From contig JAFWEP010000027.1 in assembly GCA_017512885.1 (NCBI GenBank), positions 49,409-113,408 on the forward strand: 64,000 nt of DNA, written 5' to 3'. Positions 25,771 to 34,097 of the stretch are shown here, piece after piece. Made by a program: the position numbers and the translations under genes. This DNA comes from Erysipelotrichaceae bacterium. GTDB lineage: Bacteria; Bacillota_I; Bacilli_A; Erysipelotrichales; Erysipelotrichaceae. The stretch's first letter is position 1, and every line of letters starts with the position of its first letter. Below the pieces are notes generated by a model. That model searched no databases and was not told the DNA's origin. It worked only from the letters and a program-made list of their open reading frames with translations.

Positions 25771-26105
25771 GTGCAGAAAGCATTTTCATTTTTATGAGAG
25801 TTCATAAATAAGACCAATTGGTTTTATGAAGGGATACCCGATAGTTTTTAAGCAGGGAACAATCCCTGAAGGAAGCGAGGAGATCTCATGCTTATGCATA
25901 ATTTCCCTTTACAGCCCGTTTTCCGAGATCTCCTTTCCCCTTTCATCCGCCAAACCGTATCCGTTGGATTTCTCCTATAGGCAAACGTCCCTCCTCTGCG
26001 GAGGAGGGACACCTCCCCTCATTTCTTTATAAATCGTTATCAGTCCTTTCCACGATTTCCCCTTTCTATTGTCTGATAACGATCTACAAGGAAATAAGGT
26101 AAGAG
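25771..26105. other. Hairpin-rich non-coding region (335 bp)
   Basis: No credible gene. A 68-codon frame at 25826 has no ribosome-binding site and low-complexity content. The region holds successive inverted repeats: TTCATAAA / TTTATGAA around ACCAATTGGT (25801-25830), CAGGGA / TCCCTG (25853-25868), GGAGATCTC / GAGATCTCC (25879-25933), GTCCCTCCTC / GAGGAGGGAC (25987-26010) and ATCGTTATCAG / CTGATAACGAT (26033-26083). Its composition (pyrimidine-rich on the plus strand) differs from the neighbourhood. Structured RNA on either strand or a degenerate mobile element are the options. Confidence 0.5.
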
Positions 26106-26624
26106 ATGAAAAAGAAAAGAGCTGTACTGGCCGGTGAATTTGACCCGATCACAGATTTCGATTATTCGATCATTCAGCGCTGTTCACTTGTCTTTGATGA
26201 AGTTGTCCTGTTGCTCGTCAACAATGATCGGCATGCCTTTTTCCTGCCCGGAGAAAGACTGGCCTTCCTGAACGAACTGTCTACCTATTTTCCTAATGTC
26301 AGCGTAGACCGCTGTGTGGGAATGGCCGGCAGTTACTGCCAGGAACATGAGATCCCGGTCATCGTCAGAGGATTGCAGAACGTTGCCGAGATGGAAAAGG
26401 AAGCGCAGCTGGCTCTGGCTTCCAAACGTCTGTTCCCGGAACTGGAGACCTTCTTTCTGGCAGCGGATCCGTCACATATGTACTGCACTTCCGAGGTGAT
26501 CAAGGAACTGGCGATGCTGGGAAGCGATTATGAGAACTATCTGCCCGATCCTTTGGCGGAAGACATCCGGGACTGTTTTGATGAACATCTCGTCATCAAT
26601 AAGTCGCTGGAGGAAATGATATGA
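26106..26624 (+). CDS. CoaD-like nucleotidyltransferase lacking the catalytic histidine
   Basis: 172 residues, the length of phosphopantetheine adenylyltransferase, with good overall agreement: AVLAGEFDPIT at the N-terminus, IIQRCSLVFDEVV, PVIVRGLQNVAEMEKEAQLA and LGSDYENYLPDPL. The nucleotidyltransferase motif TxGH, essential for catalysis in the family, is TDFD here (residues 16-19) and the ISSTxx motif is CTSEVI. It is unlikely to make dephospho-CoA, so a canonical coaD should exist elsewhere. Coupled to the next small gene. Confidence 0.75.
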   Translation: MKKKRAVLAGEFDPITDFDYSIIQRCSLVFDEVVLLLVNNDRHAFFLPGERLAFLNELSTYFPNVSVDRCVGMAGSYCQEHEIPVIVRGLQNVAEMEKEAQLALASKRLFPELETFFLAADPSHMYCTSEVIKELAMLGSDYENYLPDPLAEDIRDCFDEHLVINKSLEEMI

Positions 26625-26947
26625 AGTGCGCCTGGATCCTGCCGGAAGAGCCTCTGAAAGGTTCCGGAAAGCTCCTGCAGCGTTTGCTTTCCCAGGGTGA
26701 TGAGATCTATCTGCTGACAGAGGAACAGGAGATCCCGCAGTCTCTGAAAGAAGAGAAGGATCTGCATATCGTTCCCTGTCCGGAGAATATCCCAGCCTTT
26801 CTGGCCGGCGAAAAGATCCGGGAAGCGCTCTGTGTCGTCAATAAAGCCAGAGGAATGCTGGAAGAAGTGCAGAGAACAGAAGAGCTGACCGGAGATGCGT
26901 CCTGCAGCATAAGGCTGTGTCTGATGAATGGGAATGAATACCGATAA
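26621..26947 (+). CDS. Uncharacterised 108-residue protein
   Basis: Not recognised. Starts inside the stop of the CoaD-like gene (ATGA). Begins with a short strand-helix pattern, CAWILPEEPLKGSGKLLQRL, followed by EIYLLTEE and HIVPCPENIPAFLAG, reminiscent of a nucleotide-binding half-domain, but no glycine-rich loop that would prove it. Presumably works with the preceding gene. Confidence 0.55.
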   Translation: MKCAWILPEEPLKGSGKLLQRLLSQGDEIYLLTEEQEIPQSLKEEKDLHIVPCPENIPAFLAGEKIREALCVVNKARGMLEEVQRTEELTGDASCSIRLCLMNGNEYR

Positions 26948-26949
26948 GA

Positions 26950-26972
26950 AACGAGCGCCCGAGCGCTCGTTA
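26950..26972. terminator. Bidirectional terminator
   Basis: Nine-bp stem AACGAGCGC / GCGCTCGTT with CCGA loop. It embeds the stop codon of the convergent GH2 gene. T-rich on the minus strand (TTTCTT). Confidence 0.75.
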
Positions 26973-28703
26973 TTCATAGGTCTTCCGGAATTCTCCATAC
27001 AGTTCCTCGTTGATCTCTTTCCAGGTCTCGACCGGAACTTTGTATACCTCCCGGTCATAGGTGAAGAGACCGTTGCATTCTTCTTCGACATCGCTGACCT
27101 GGGTGTAGACGCAGGCGCAGAGCCCCTTCGGGATCTGATCCCGGATATCCCGGCGGTAAAGCTCCTGCAGGGCTTTGGACAGTTCTTCGGCAGAAGCGAA
27201 CTTCTTATAGCCTCCGGCTTTCTTTGCGTCGATGTGCTGCTTCAGGACATAGGCATAGCCGCCGAATTCACTGAGGAAGATCGCTCTTCCTTTTTTGTCC
27301 GGTCTCAGCTTATAGGGACGGAAATAGATATGTTTGGAAGCGAAATCCCCGCAGCCCTGATCGAACCAGCCGCTCGCATGGTCGACCGGCCGGGAAGGAT
27401 CTTTCCTGCGGAAGAAGGCATCGGCTTCTTTGGCTTTGAACTGGCCCCAGCCTTCATTGAAAGGCACGTAGGCGCACAAAGAGACAGTATTGTACAGATG
27501 TTCGATCATGCCTTCTGCCTCTTCGTAGTAGGCATCCTGACAGGCTTTCCGCTTTCTGCCGAAGGAAGCCGGATCTTCATCGCTCCGCTTCAGTCCGGCC
27601 ATGCCCTGCACACTGACCAGCAGGGGATTGGCGAGAGAACCTCCGGAGGGCATATCCTGGAAGACCAGGATGCCGAGTCTGTCGCAGAGCGAATACCAGC
27701 GGCGGTTCTCGATCTTGATGTGCTTGCGCAGCATATTGAAGCCGGAAGCTTTCAGCGTCTTCAGTTCTTCCTCCATCGCTTCTTCGCAGGGGAAGGTATA
27801 GATCCCGTCGGATATATAACCCTGATCCAATAAGCCTGACAGGAATACCGGCTGATGATTCAGGCAGAAGACTTTCTGTCCTCTGTGTTCTTCAACGGTG
27901 AAACAGCGCATGCCGAAGTAGGAAGTGACATGGTCATCGGCCGTATCCAGTTCTACGGTATACAGGAAGGGATCCTCGCAGGTCCAGGGGCGGACATCCG
28001 TCAGCTGCAGGTCGATATGCTTTTCAGCGGTGATGAGCTGTGCGACGGTCCTTTCTCCTTCTTTGACGGTGACGGTCACCTTCTGATACGCACCGCAGAG
28101 ATCCATCGATACCCGGGAATGATCATAGTCGATCATATAGCGGATGTCTTCGACGGCTTCCTTCCCGAGATCCTCCAGCCATACCGGCTGCCAGATCCCG
28201 GCAATGGGAGTATAGAAGATCCCGCCGGGCGTTAAAGACTGTTTGCCGTAGGCATAGTCTCCGTGATTGCTGGGATCTTTGACGGCCAGAAGCAGTTCGT
28301 TCTCTTCCTGCAGATATCCGCTGATCTCAAAAGAGAAGGGGAGATAGCCGCCCCGATGAGAGCCCAGACAGTGACCATTGAGATAAACGAGAGCAGTCTG
28401 ATCGACAGCTTCGAAATGCAGGACCGTTCTCTCTTTCTGCGGAGTGTAGGAAAAGTGTTTCCGGTAGTAAAACGTCTCGTCTTCCTGCAGGATATCGCTG
28501 ACTCCCGAAAGCAGGGACCCGACCGGGAAGGGAACCAGGATCTCCTTCCATTCTGTTCCGGGATCTTCGCTGTCCTTGCAGATCTTGTACTGCCAGGGAC
28601 CGTTCAGAGAAGTATAGGCGTCCCGGACGAACTGCGGACGGGGATATTCCGGCAGGGGACATTCTTTGTTGACATGAGAAGTATATTTGGAAGGTATCGG
28701 CAT
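26970..28703 (-). CDS. Glycoside hydrolase family 2 protein
   Basis: 577 residues, cytoplasmic (no signal). Sugar-binding jelly roll first (SLNGPWQYKI, YYRKHF, VYLNGHCLGSHRGGYLPF), immunoglobulin-like domain, then the TIM barrel. Acid/base residue in YVPFNEGWGQF (about 416) and nucleophile in FLSEFGGYA (about 478). Family members are beta-galactosidases or beta-glucuronidases. The truncated loops prevent a specific call. Start at the ATG behind GGAAAGGAGGACGACT rather than longer frames that cross the promoter. -10 TATAAT about 20 nt upstream, divergent from mnmE. Confidence 0.85.
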   Translation of the reverse strand: MPIPSKYTSHVNKECPLPEYPRPQFVRDAYTSLNGPWQYKICKDSEDPGTEWKEILVPFPVGSLLSGVSDILQEDETFYYRKHFSYTPQKERTVLHFEAVDQTALVYLNGHCLGSHRGGYLPFSFEISGYLQEENELLLAVKDPSNHGDYAYGKQSLTPGGIFYTPIAGIWQPVWLEDLGKEAVEDIRYMIDYDHSRVSMDLCGAYQKVTVTVKEGERTVAQLITAEKHIDLQLTDVRPWTCEDPFLYTVELDTADDHVTSYFGMRCFTVEEHRGQKVFCLNHQPVFLSGLLDQGYISDGIYTFPCEEAMEEELKTLKASGFNMLRKHIKIENRRWYSLCDRLGILVFQDMPSGGSLANPLLVSVQGMAGLKRSDEDPASFGRKRKACQDAYYEEAEGMIEHLYNTVSLCAYVPFNEGWGQFKAKEADAFFRRKDPSRPVDHASGWFDQGCGDFASKHIYFRPYKLRPDKKGRAIFLSEFGGYAYVLKQHIDAKKAGGYKKFASAEELSKALQELYRRDIRDQIPKGLCACVYTQVSDVEEECNGLFTYDREVYKVPVETWKEINEELYGEFRKTYE

Positions 28704-28746
28704 AGTCGTCCTCCTTTCCTTCATTATAGCCTCTCCGGAACTGTGG

Positions 28747-28752
28747 TAGAAT
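28747..28752 (+). promoter_or_regulatory. Extended -10 TGGTAGAAT of a leaderless start (mnmE)
   Basis: TAGAAT preceded by TGG ends 6 nt before the mnmE ATG at 28759. TTATAG 17 nt upstream is a weak -35. Confidence 0.6.
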
Positions 28753-28758
28753 GTCAGT

Positions 28759-30081
28759 ATGTGGAATGATACGATCTGTGCGATCTCGACAGCTCTGCAG
28801 AAAGGAGCGGTCGCGATCGTGAGGATGAGCGGAGAGGAGTCCTTTTCCGTTGCGGAAAAGATCCTCGATCTGCCCAAAGAAAAGATGCAGCCCAACAGCA
28901 TCCATTACTGTCATGTAAGGGACGGGGAAGAAGTCCTGGATGAAGTCCTGGTCTCCTTTTTCCGTGCTCCGCATTCCTATACGGCCGAAGACATGGTGGA
29001 GATCAACTGTCACGGCGGGGTCTATGTCACCAGAAGGGTTCTGTCTCTGTTATTGAAGAAAGGCTGCCGGCCGGCCGAACCCGGCGAATTCACCCGCAGG
29101 GCCTATCTCAACGGACGCATCGATCTGAGCGTAGCGGAAGCGGCCAACGACATGATCAATGCCCGCAACCTCCTGCAGGCCAAGAGTGCAGCCAAGGGGC
29201 TGGACGGTTCCCTGCAGCGGCTGATCGATCCCTTCCTGCTTCAGATCAGCGACGTACTGGCTCAGATCGAAGTGAATATCGATTACCCGGAGTATACCGA
29301 CGAGAAGGTGCTGAGCGAGGAAGAAGTCGCTCCGAAAGTACGGGAATGGGTGCAGCGTCTGGAGAAGCTCTCCAAAGAAGCCAGAAGGTTTGCCCGGGTC
29401 AAGGACGGCATCGCTACAGCGATCGTCGGCAAGCCCAATGTCGGCAAGAGCTCTTTATTGAATGCGCTGCTGGATCGGGAACGGGCGATCGTGACCGATA
29501 TCGCCGGTACGACCCGCGATCTGATCGAAGAGACGATCGATCTCGGCAACATCAGTCTGCATCTGATCGATACCGCCGGGATCCGGGAGAGCACCGATGT
29601 GATCGAGAAGATCGGCATCGAGCGTTCCCGTCAGGCCATCAAGGAAGCAGATCTGATCCTGCTGGTGCTGGATGCTTCGCATCCGCTGGACGAAGAAGAC
29701 GAAGAACTGCTGAAACTGACCGAAGGCAAGGATCGTCTGATCCTCTGGAACAAGACCGACCTTCAGCAGCACGAAGACGGGATCCGTATCTCGGCCAAGG
29801 AGAAGGATATCCAGGAACTGCTGGATCAGCTGCAGGAGAAATACGAAGCCGATGTATCGCTGGCTGACAGCGACGTCCTGGCCAACGAACGGCAGCTGTC
29901 TCTCCTGGAAAAGGCCAAAGAAGAACTGCAGGGCTTCCTGAACGAAGAGGAAGAGATCCCGATCGATCTCAAGAGCGAGCATATCCGGGAGGCCTATGAG
30001 GATCTCTGTGAGATCCTGGGGAAGGAATACCGGGAGAGCCTGATCGACCATCTTTTCCGGAACTTCTGTGTAGGAAAGTGA
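28759..30081 (+). CDS. mnmE: tRNA uridine-5-carboxymethylaminomethyl modification GTPase
   Basis: 440 residues. N-terminal tetrahydrofolate-binding domain (DTICAISTALQKGAVAIVRM), helical domain, inserted Ras-like G domain: GKPNVGKSSLLNALL (about 222), DIAGTTRDLIEE, DTAGIRES and WNKTDL. Ends FRNFCVGK with the catalytic C-terminal Cys (normally CIGK). With MnmG it modifies the wobble uridine of several tRNAs. In many Firmicutes mnmE follows jag. Here it lies 11 kb away. tatD follows 1 nt after the stop. Confidence 0.96.
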   Translation: MWNDTICAISTALQKGAVAIVRMSGEESFSVAEKILDLPKEKMQPNSIHYCHVRDGEEVLDEVLVSFFRAPHSYTAEDMVEINCHGGVYVTRRVLSLLLKKGCRPAEPGEFTRRAYLNGRIDLSVAEAANDMINARNLLQAKSAAKGLDGSLQRLIDPFLLQISDVLAQIEVNIDYPEYTDEKVLSEEEVAPKVREWVQRLEKLSKEARRFARVKDGIATAIVGKPNVGKSSLLNALLDRERAIVTDIAGTTRDLIEETIDLGNISLHLIDTAGIRESTDVIEKIGIERSRQAIKEADLILLVLDASHPLDEEDEELLKLTEGKDRLILWNKTDLQQHEDGIRISAKEKDIQELLDQLQEKYEADVSLADSDVLANERQLSLLEKAKEELQGFLNEEEEIPIDLKSEHIREAYEDLCEILGKEYRESLIDHLFRNFCVGK

Positions 30082-30082
30082 T

Positions 30083-30910
30083 ATGCGGATCGATGCCCAT
30101 TGTCATCTCGGGTCGCGTCAGTTTGATGCCGACCGCGAGGAGGTCGTTAACAGGATGCTGGAGGAGCAGGTAGAGGGGGCGATCCTCATCTGCTGCAACC
30201 CCGAAGATCACCGGAAAGCGCTCGAGCTGAAAAGAAAGCATCCCTATTTTAAGATCGCTGTCGGGATCCATCCTCAGGATCTGGAAAGGGATGCCGGAGA
30301 GGAACGCCTTCGGCGTTTTCGTGAATCCGTGCTCCGGGAAAGACCGGACATGATCGGCGAGATCGGTCTGGACTACTACTCCCATCCGCATACGAAAGAG
30401 AGTCAGCTGCGCTTTTTCCATGCCCAGCTCGCATTAGCGCAGGAGCTGGGACTGCCGGTCGATATCCACAGCCGCAAAGCGGTCAAGGATACGCAGGACA
30501 TCCTGAAACAATACCATGTGAAGACGATCCTGCACAGTTTCAGCGGGTCTCTTGAGACAGCCAGGGAATATCTGAAAGCAGGCTGTTTTCTTTCCTTTGG
30601 GGCCAGCGTGCTGTTTCCCAATGCCAGGAGACCGGAAGAAGTCATCCGGAATGTCCCGGCGGAAAAGATGCTGCTGGAGACCGATGCACCGTATCAGAGT
30701 CCGGTAAGGGATCATCGTCATGAACCGTCTGATGTGGTGAATATCTACCGGAAGGTGAGTGAGATCAAGGGTATCCCGCTTCCGCAGCTGGAAGCGATAC
30801 TGGAAAAGAATTATAAAGACATATTCGGGGAGGAACGAAATGTACTATCCGCAATTCCTGAAGAAAGGACAGACCATCGGGATCTGTGCCCCTTCAGCCG
30901 GCACCGGTGA
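30083..30910 (+). CDS. tatD: TatD family metal-dependent DNase
   Basis: 275 residues. Metal-binding DAHCHLG, GIHPQDL, MIGEIGLDYY, VDIHSRKA, ILHSFSGS and LLETDAPYQSP in family order. TatD enzymes are 3'-5' exonucleases or D-aminoacyl-tRNA deacylase-like. The frame continues about 20 residues past the normal family end (KNYKDIFG) and overlaps the next gene by 71 nt, suggesting loss of an earlier stop. Confidence 0.9.
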   Translation: MRIDAHCHLGSRQFDADREEVVNRMLEEQVEGAILICCNPEDHRKALELKRKHPYFKIAVGIHPQDLERDAGEERLRRFRESVLRERPDMIGEIGLDYYSHPHTKESQLRFFHAQLALAQELGLPVDIHSRKAVKDTQDILKQYHVKTILHSFSGSLETAREYLKAGCFLSFGASVLFPNARRPEEVIRNVPAEKMLLETDAPYQSPVRDHRHEPSDVVNIYRKVSEIKGIPLPQLEAILEKNYKDIFGEERNVLSAIPEERTDHRDLCPFSRHR

Positions 30911-31817
30911 AAAACTGGAACACTATGACCGTGCTCTGGAACAGTTAAGAGCCCAGGGCTTCCATATCAAGGAAAGCAAGTCCGTCCGCAATACCGGGAT
31001 CACTTCCGCCCGGGCTTCCGTCCGTGCCAGGGAATTCACGGAGATGTTTACGGATCCGGAAGTGGACTTCGTCCTTTCCGCTGCCGGAGGTGATTTCCTG
31101 ATGGAGATGCTGGAAGGGGTGAAGTGGAACGAAGTCCGCAAACATCCCAAATGGTTCATGGGCATGTCCGATCCCTCGACCCTGCTCTATATCCTGCCGA
31201 CCGCTTACGATATCGCTTCGCTCTACGGCCACAATGCCGGATCCTTCGACTATGATCCGCTGCCTCTCTCACAGCAGTATGCCCTGTCCTATATGCAGGG
31301 CGATCTCGTGAAGGAAGAGTCCTTCCCGGAACACTTCGTCGGCATCGGCAGTGATGATCTGCCGGTCGAAGAGACCTACTGGAAGACTCCGCACGGGGAA
31401 GTCGATGTGGAAGGACGGGTCTTAGGCGGCTGTGTCGATGCCCTGCGGGATATCGTCGGCACCGATCTGGATCATACCAAAGAGTTCTTAAAACGTTATG
31501 AAGAAGAAGGTGTGATCTGGTTCCTGGACAACTTTGCCCTGTCGGCCGAAGACCTCTACCACTGTCTCTGGCAGATGAAAAAAGCCGGCTGGTTCACAAC
31601 AGCCAAAGCCGTCCTCTTCGGACGGACCCTGTTTCCTTCGACCCATATCGGTTTCCGTTACCGGCAGGCATTGGAGAAGATCTTCGGAAAGAAGATCCCG
31701 CTGATCATGGAGGCAGATGTCGGACATACGACGCCCTGTCTGACCCTGATCAACGGCGGCTATGCCCGGCTGAAAGCTGCAGAAGGCAAGGGCAGCATAC
31801 AGTTTTATCAGAAATAA
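30840..31817 (+). CDS. S66 family LD-carboxypeptidase / MccF-like peptidase
   Basis: 325 residues. Serine peptidase with Ser-Glu-His triad cutting murein tetrapeptide or peptide-nucleotides. IGICAPSAGT at the N-terminus, VDFVLSAAGGDFL, nucleophile serine in FMGMSDPSTLLY, and late DVGHTTPCLTLINGG with the histidine. Start is the ATG behind GGGGAGG, within the tatD 3' end. Longer upstream frame rejected. Confidence 0.85.
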   Translation: MYYPQFLKKGQTIGICAPSAGTGEKLEHYDRALEQLRAQGFHIKESKSVRNTGITSARASVRAREFTEMFTDPEVDFVLSAAGGDFLMEMLEGVKWNEVRKHPKWFMGMSDPSTLLYILPTAYDIASLYGHNAGSFDYDPLPLSQQYALSYMQGDLVKEESFPEHFVGIGSDDLPVEETYWKTPHGEVDVEGRVLGGCVDALRDIVGTDLDHTKEFLKRYEEEGVIWFLDNFALSAEDLYHCLWQMKKAGWFTTAKAVLFGRTLFPSTHIGFRYRQALEKIFGKKIPLIMEADVGHTTPCLTLINGGYARLKAAEGKGSIQFYQK

Positions 31818-31848
31818 AAAGAGCCTGTTCAGCGGAACAGGCTCTTTA
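31818..31848. terminator. Bidirectional terminator
   Basis: Thirteen-bp perfect stem AAAGAGCCTGTTC / GAACAGGCTCTTT with AGCG loop. The last codons and stop of the convergent membrane-protein gene (31829) lie inside it. Confidence 0.9.
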
Positions 31849-32302
31849 CTGCATTCAGATAGACGCTGCTGAGCAGGAAGGGCAGGAAGCAGAGGGCCCA
31901 GATGATCAGGGTCTCGATCTGCGTCATCCCCGTTCCGGCAAGGAACCAGCTGAAGACCAGCCGCAGGCCCGGCAGGAGGGCGCCGAAGAAGAACACGAGC
32001 AGACATTGCCGGATGCCCGGTCTCTCACCGCGGAAGAGATGATCAGCCGCCAGCAGCGCCAGGATGCCGCAGCCGATCAGCAACAGTCCCAGCAGCCGGT
32101 CCAGCAGGGTCAGCGGGTAAAACTGCAGATAGAGCTGTTCACAGACCGCTGCAGTCTGTTCGCCCAGGAACGGGCGGACGAAAACGCTTCCCCGGTCCAG
32201 CCAGAAGATGCAGCCTAAAGACGCATCCCAGAAGGCCGTGGGGACGAGCAGGACAGCGATGAGTTTTGCCGGCAGCAGCAGCCAGTCTTCCGCTTCTTTC
32301 AC
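31829..32302 (-). CDS. Four-helix membrane protein of unknown function
   Basis: 157 residues, four predicted helices (about 10-33, 66-85, 95-115, 128-148). No recognised family. GTG start 6 nt behind TAGAAT with no ribosome-binding site, predicted leaderless. 55 bp separate it from the divergent leaderless SDR gene. Confidence 0.6.
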   Translation of the reverse strand: MKEAEDWLLLPAKLIAVLLVPTAFWDASLGCIFWLDRGSVFVRPFLGEQTAAVCEQLYLQFYPLTLLDRLLGLLLIGCGILALLAADHLFRGERPGIRQCLLVFFFGALLPGLRLVFSWFLAGTGMTQIETLIIWALCFLPFLLSSVYLNAVKSLFR

Positions 32303-32308
32303 GTCCCT

Positions 32309-32314
32309 ATTCTA
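32309..32314 (-). promoter_or_regulatory. -10 element TAGAAT of a leaderless GTG start
   Basis: Minus-strand TAGAAT ends 6 nt before GTG at 32302. Confidence 0.5.
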
Positions 32315-32345
32315 TCATCCCTTGGGTATTCTTCCCGCTTTTTCG

Positions 32346-32351
32346 TATAAT
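32346..32351 (+). promoter_or_regulatory. -10 element TATAAT of a leaderless start (SDR)
   Basis: TATAAT ends 6 nt before the ATG at 32358. TTGGGT 18 nt upstream is a possible -35. Confidence 0.6.
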
Positions 32352-32357
32352 AGGACT

Positions 32358-33158
32358 ATGAATGAATATGTACTGATCACCGGTGCCAGCAGCGGTATCG
32401 GAAAGGAACTGGCTTATATCTTCGCTTCCCACGGGCATGATCTGTTCCTGACAGCACGCAATGAAGAGCGTCTGCAGCAGCTGAAGGAAGAGATCGAAGG
32501 GAAGTATCATGTCGATGTGCTGTACTGTCCGCTGGATCTTTCGGTCAACGGAGCACCGGAAGAACTGTATCAGGAAACGAAACGGCAGGGCCTCGTCATC
32601 ACCACCCTCATCAACAACGCCGGCTTCGGCGATTACGGACTGTTCAGCGAAGCGGATATCGAGAAGATCACCCAGATGGTCGATCTGAACGTACGTTCTC
32701 TGACCCAGTTAACGTCCTATGTCGTAAAGGATATGAAGGAAAGACGGAGAGGGGAGATCCTCAATGTCGGTTCCGTCGCTTCCTTCTTCCCCGGTCCGTA
32801 TATGGCTGTCTACTATGCCACCAAGGCCTATGTGCTCTCTTTCTCCCGGGCCCTGCGGGAAGAGGTACGTGATGAAGGGATCACGGTCTCCTGTCTCTGT
32901 CCGGGACCGACGGCGACTTCTTTCTTTGAAAGAGCCGGAGCGAAGACGGCAACGGTCTTCTCCGGGAACGTTTTTCTGAAAGGAGCCAAAGAGGTGGCAC
33001 AGTACGGTTACGATCTGCTGAAGGAAGACAGAGCTTACGGCATCCCCGGTCTGGCCTTTACTCTGGGAGTCAAAGCCGTACAGCTGATGCCGGGAGAGCT
33101 GGGAGTGAAGACGCTGGCACTGATCCAGGGATTTACCCGACAGAAGAAAGAGAAATAA
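32358..33158 (+). CDS. Short-chain dehydrogenase/reductase
   Basis: 266 residues, classical SDR. TGASSGIGKELA (NAD(P) loop, residues 7-18), NNAGFGDYG, GSVASFFPGP with catalytic serine region, YYATKAYV (YxxxK). Oxidoreductase of unknown substrate, DltE/YqjQ-like. The hydrophobic C-terminal third may sit at the membrane. Start at the ATG behind TATAAT. An upstream-extended frame overlaps the promoter and is rejected. Confidence 0.88.
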   Translation: MNEYVLITGASSGIGKELAYIFASHGHDLFLTARNEERLQQLKEEIEGKYHVDVLYCPLDLSVNGAPEELYQETKRQGLVITTLINNAGFGDYGLFSEADIEKITQMVDLNVRSLTQLTSYVVKDMKERRRGEILNVGSVASFFPGPYMAVYYATKAYVLSFSRALREEVRDEGITVSCLCPGPTATSFFERAGAKTATVFSGNVFLKGAKEVAQYGYDLLKEDRAYGIPGLAFTLGVKAVQLMPGELGVKTLALIQGFTRQKKEK

Positions 33159-33160
33159 GG

Positions 33161-33166
33161 TATAAT
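33161..33166 (+). promoter_or_regulatory. -10 element TATAAT for the 33192-divIC operon
   Basis: TATAAT three nt after the SDR stop, 25 nt before the ATG at 33192. The leader has GAGGAGG. Confidence 0.5.
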
Positions 33167-33191
33167 TGGAAAGCCTGAGGAGGAAAAAACG

Positions 33192-34097
33192 ATGAATGGC
33201 TCGATGTTGTTTTATCTGTTGATATTGGCTGCGGTATACATGACCTTCCGGAATTTTCAGATGGTCAGCCGGGGAAAGCACAATAAAGGTTACGTTGACG
33301 GAGCGACGGCGATCTTCCGTCATGACGAAGATGCCTATCAGATCATCACGGATTATCTGGCTAAGGAGACTTCCGAGGAACATCTGAACAAGGCCCGTAT
33401 CCTGAAGCTCTATGTCGATCTGGAAAAGGGCTACGATACCCAGAATACACTGGACAGTTTTGATCCCTCGAAACTGTTCTTCAATAAGAAAGGTGTTCTG
33501 GACACCAAGATGGTCGAGATGAACTCGGACAGTTTCATCTGGGCGATCCTGGCTCTGGTCAAGGCCAAAGGTGTCGGCAACGAAGAAGTACTGAATGCGT
33601 TCTTTGAGAAGTTCACCCCCTTTGCCGAGGTGATGAACGATCAGATGGAGTATCAGCTGATGAAGAATGTCGTCGATGCCCTGGAAGAGAAGGAAGAGAA
33701 GGGGATCCCCTTCTTTAAGGAACTGAACTACGGTACCTATTCCGGTCTTTACTATGACAAGCGTCTGGTCGGTATGTACAAACGGATCGCTGCCTTCTTC
33801 TTAAGCGAAGCCGGAGAAGAACTGGATGACTTCCTGAAGGAAGACCTCTCTGCCTTTGCCGAGAGCAGTGTCGGTCATCTGCTGATGTCCGATCTCGGTG
33901 TCTGTGAGAAGTATCACGTAGGACCGCCGGTCGAGGAAGAAACACCGGTCGAGGAAACAGAAGAAGCTGCTGAAGCCCTCGAGGCGACGGCCGAAGAAAC
34001 GATCTCTGCGGAAGCGGAAGAAGAAGCAGCCGAAACCGAAGCAGCCGTCGAAGAGACAGCCGAAGAAGTCACTGAGGAAACAGAAACGAAAGAATGA
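33192..34097 (+). CDS. Membrane-anchored protein with acidic C-terminal tail
   Basis: 301 residues, unrecognised. One N-terminal membrane helix (MLFYLLILAAVYMTF), then a helical cytoplasmic domain (about 40-230, tetratricopeptide-like spacing but no firm repeat) and a 60-residue tail of Glu, Ala, Thr and Val. First gene of a run with pth, mfd, rqcP and divIC, joined by overlapping stop/start codons. Confidence 0.65.
   Translation: MNGSMLFYLLILAAVYMTFRNFQMVSRGKHNKGYVDGATAIFRHDEDAYQIITDYLAKETSEEHLNKARILKLYVDLEKGYDTQNTLDSFDPSKLFFNKKGVLDTKMVEMNSDSFIWAILALVKAKGVGNEEVLNAFFEKFTPFAEVMNDQMEYQLMKNVVDALEEKEEKGIPFFKELNYGTYSGLYYDKRLVGMYKRIAAFFLSEAGEELDDFLKEDLSAFAESSVGHLLMSDLGVCEKYHVGPPVEEETPVEETEEAAEALEATAEETISAEAEEEAAETEAAVEETAEEVTEETETKE

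Noticed and set aside
25826..26032. 68-codon ORF in the hairpin-rich gap
   Set aside because: No ribosome-binding site, passes through two inverted repeats, and the translation has no protein-like pattern.
26033..26083. T-box or other known riboswitch before the CoaD-like gene
   Set aside because: No T-box sequence AGGGTGGNACCGCG or other recognisable aptamer core. Only inverted repeats are seen.
28704..28901. N-terminal extension of the GH2 protein
   Set aside because: It would run through the divergent promoter and into mnmE, while ATG 28703 has a strong GGAGG site.
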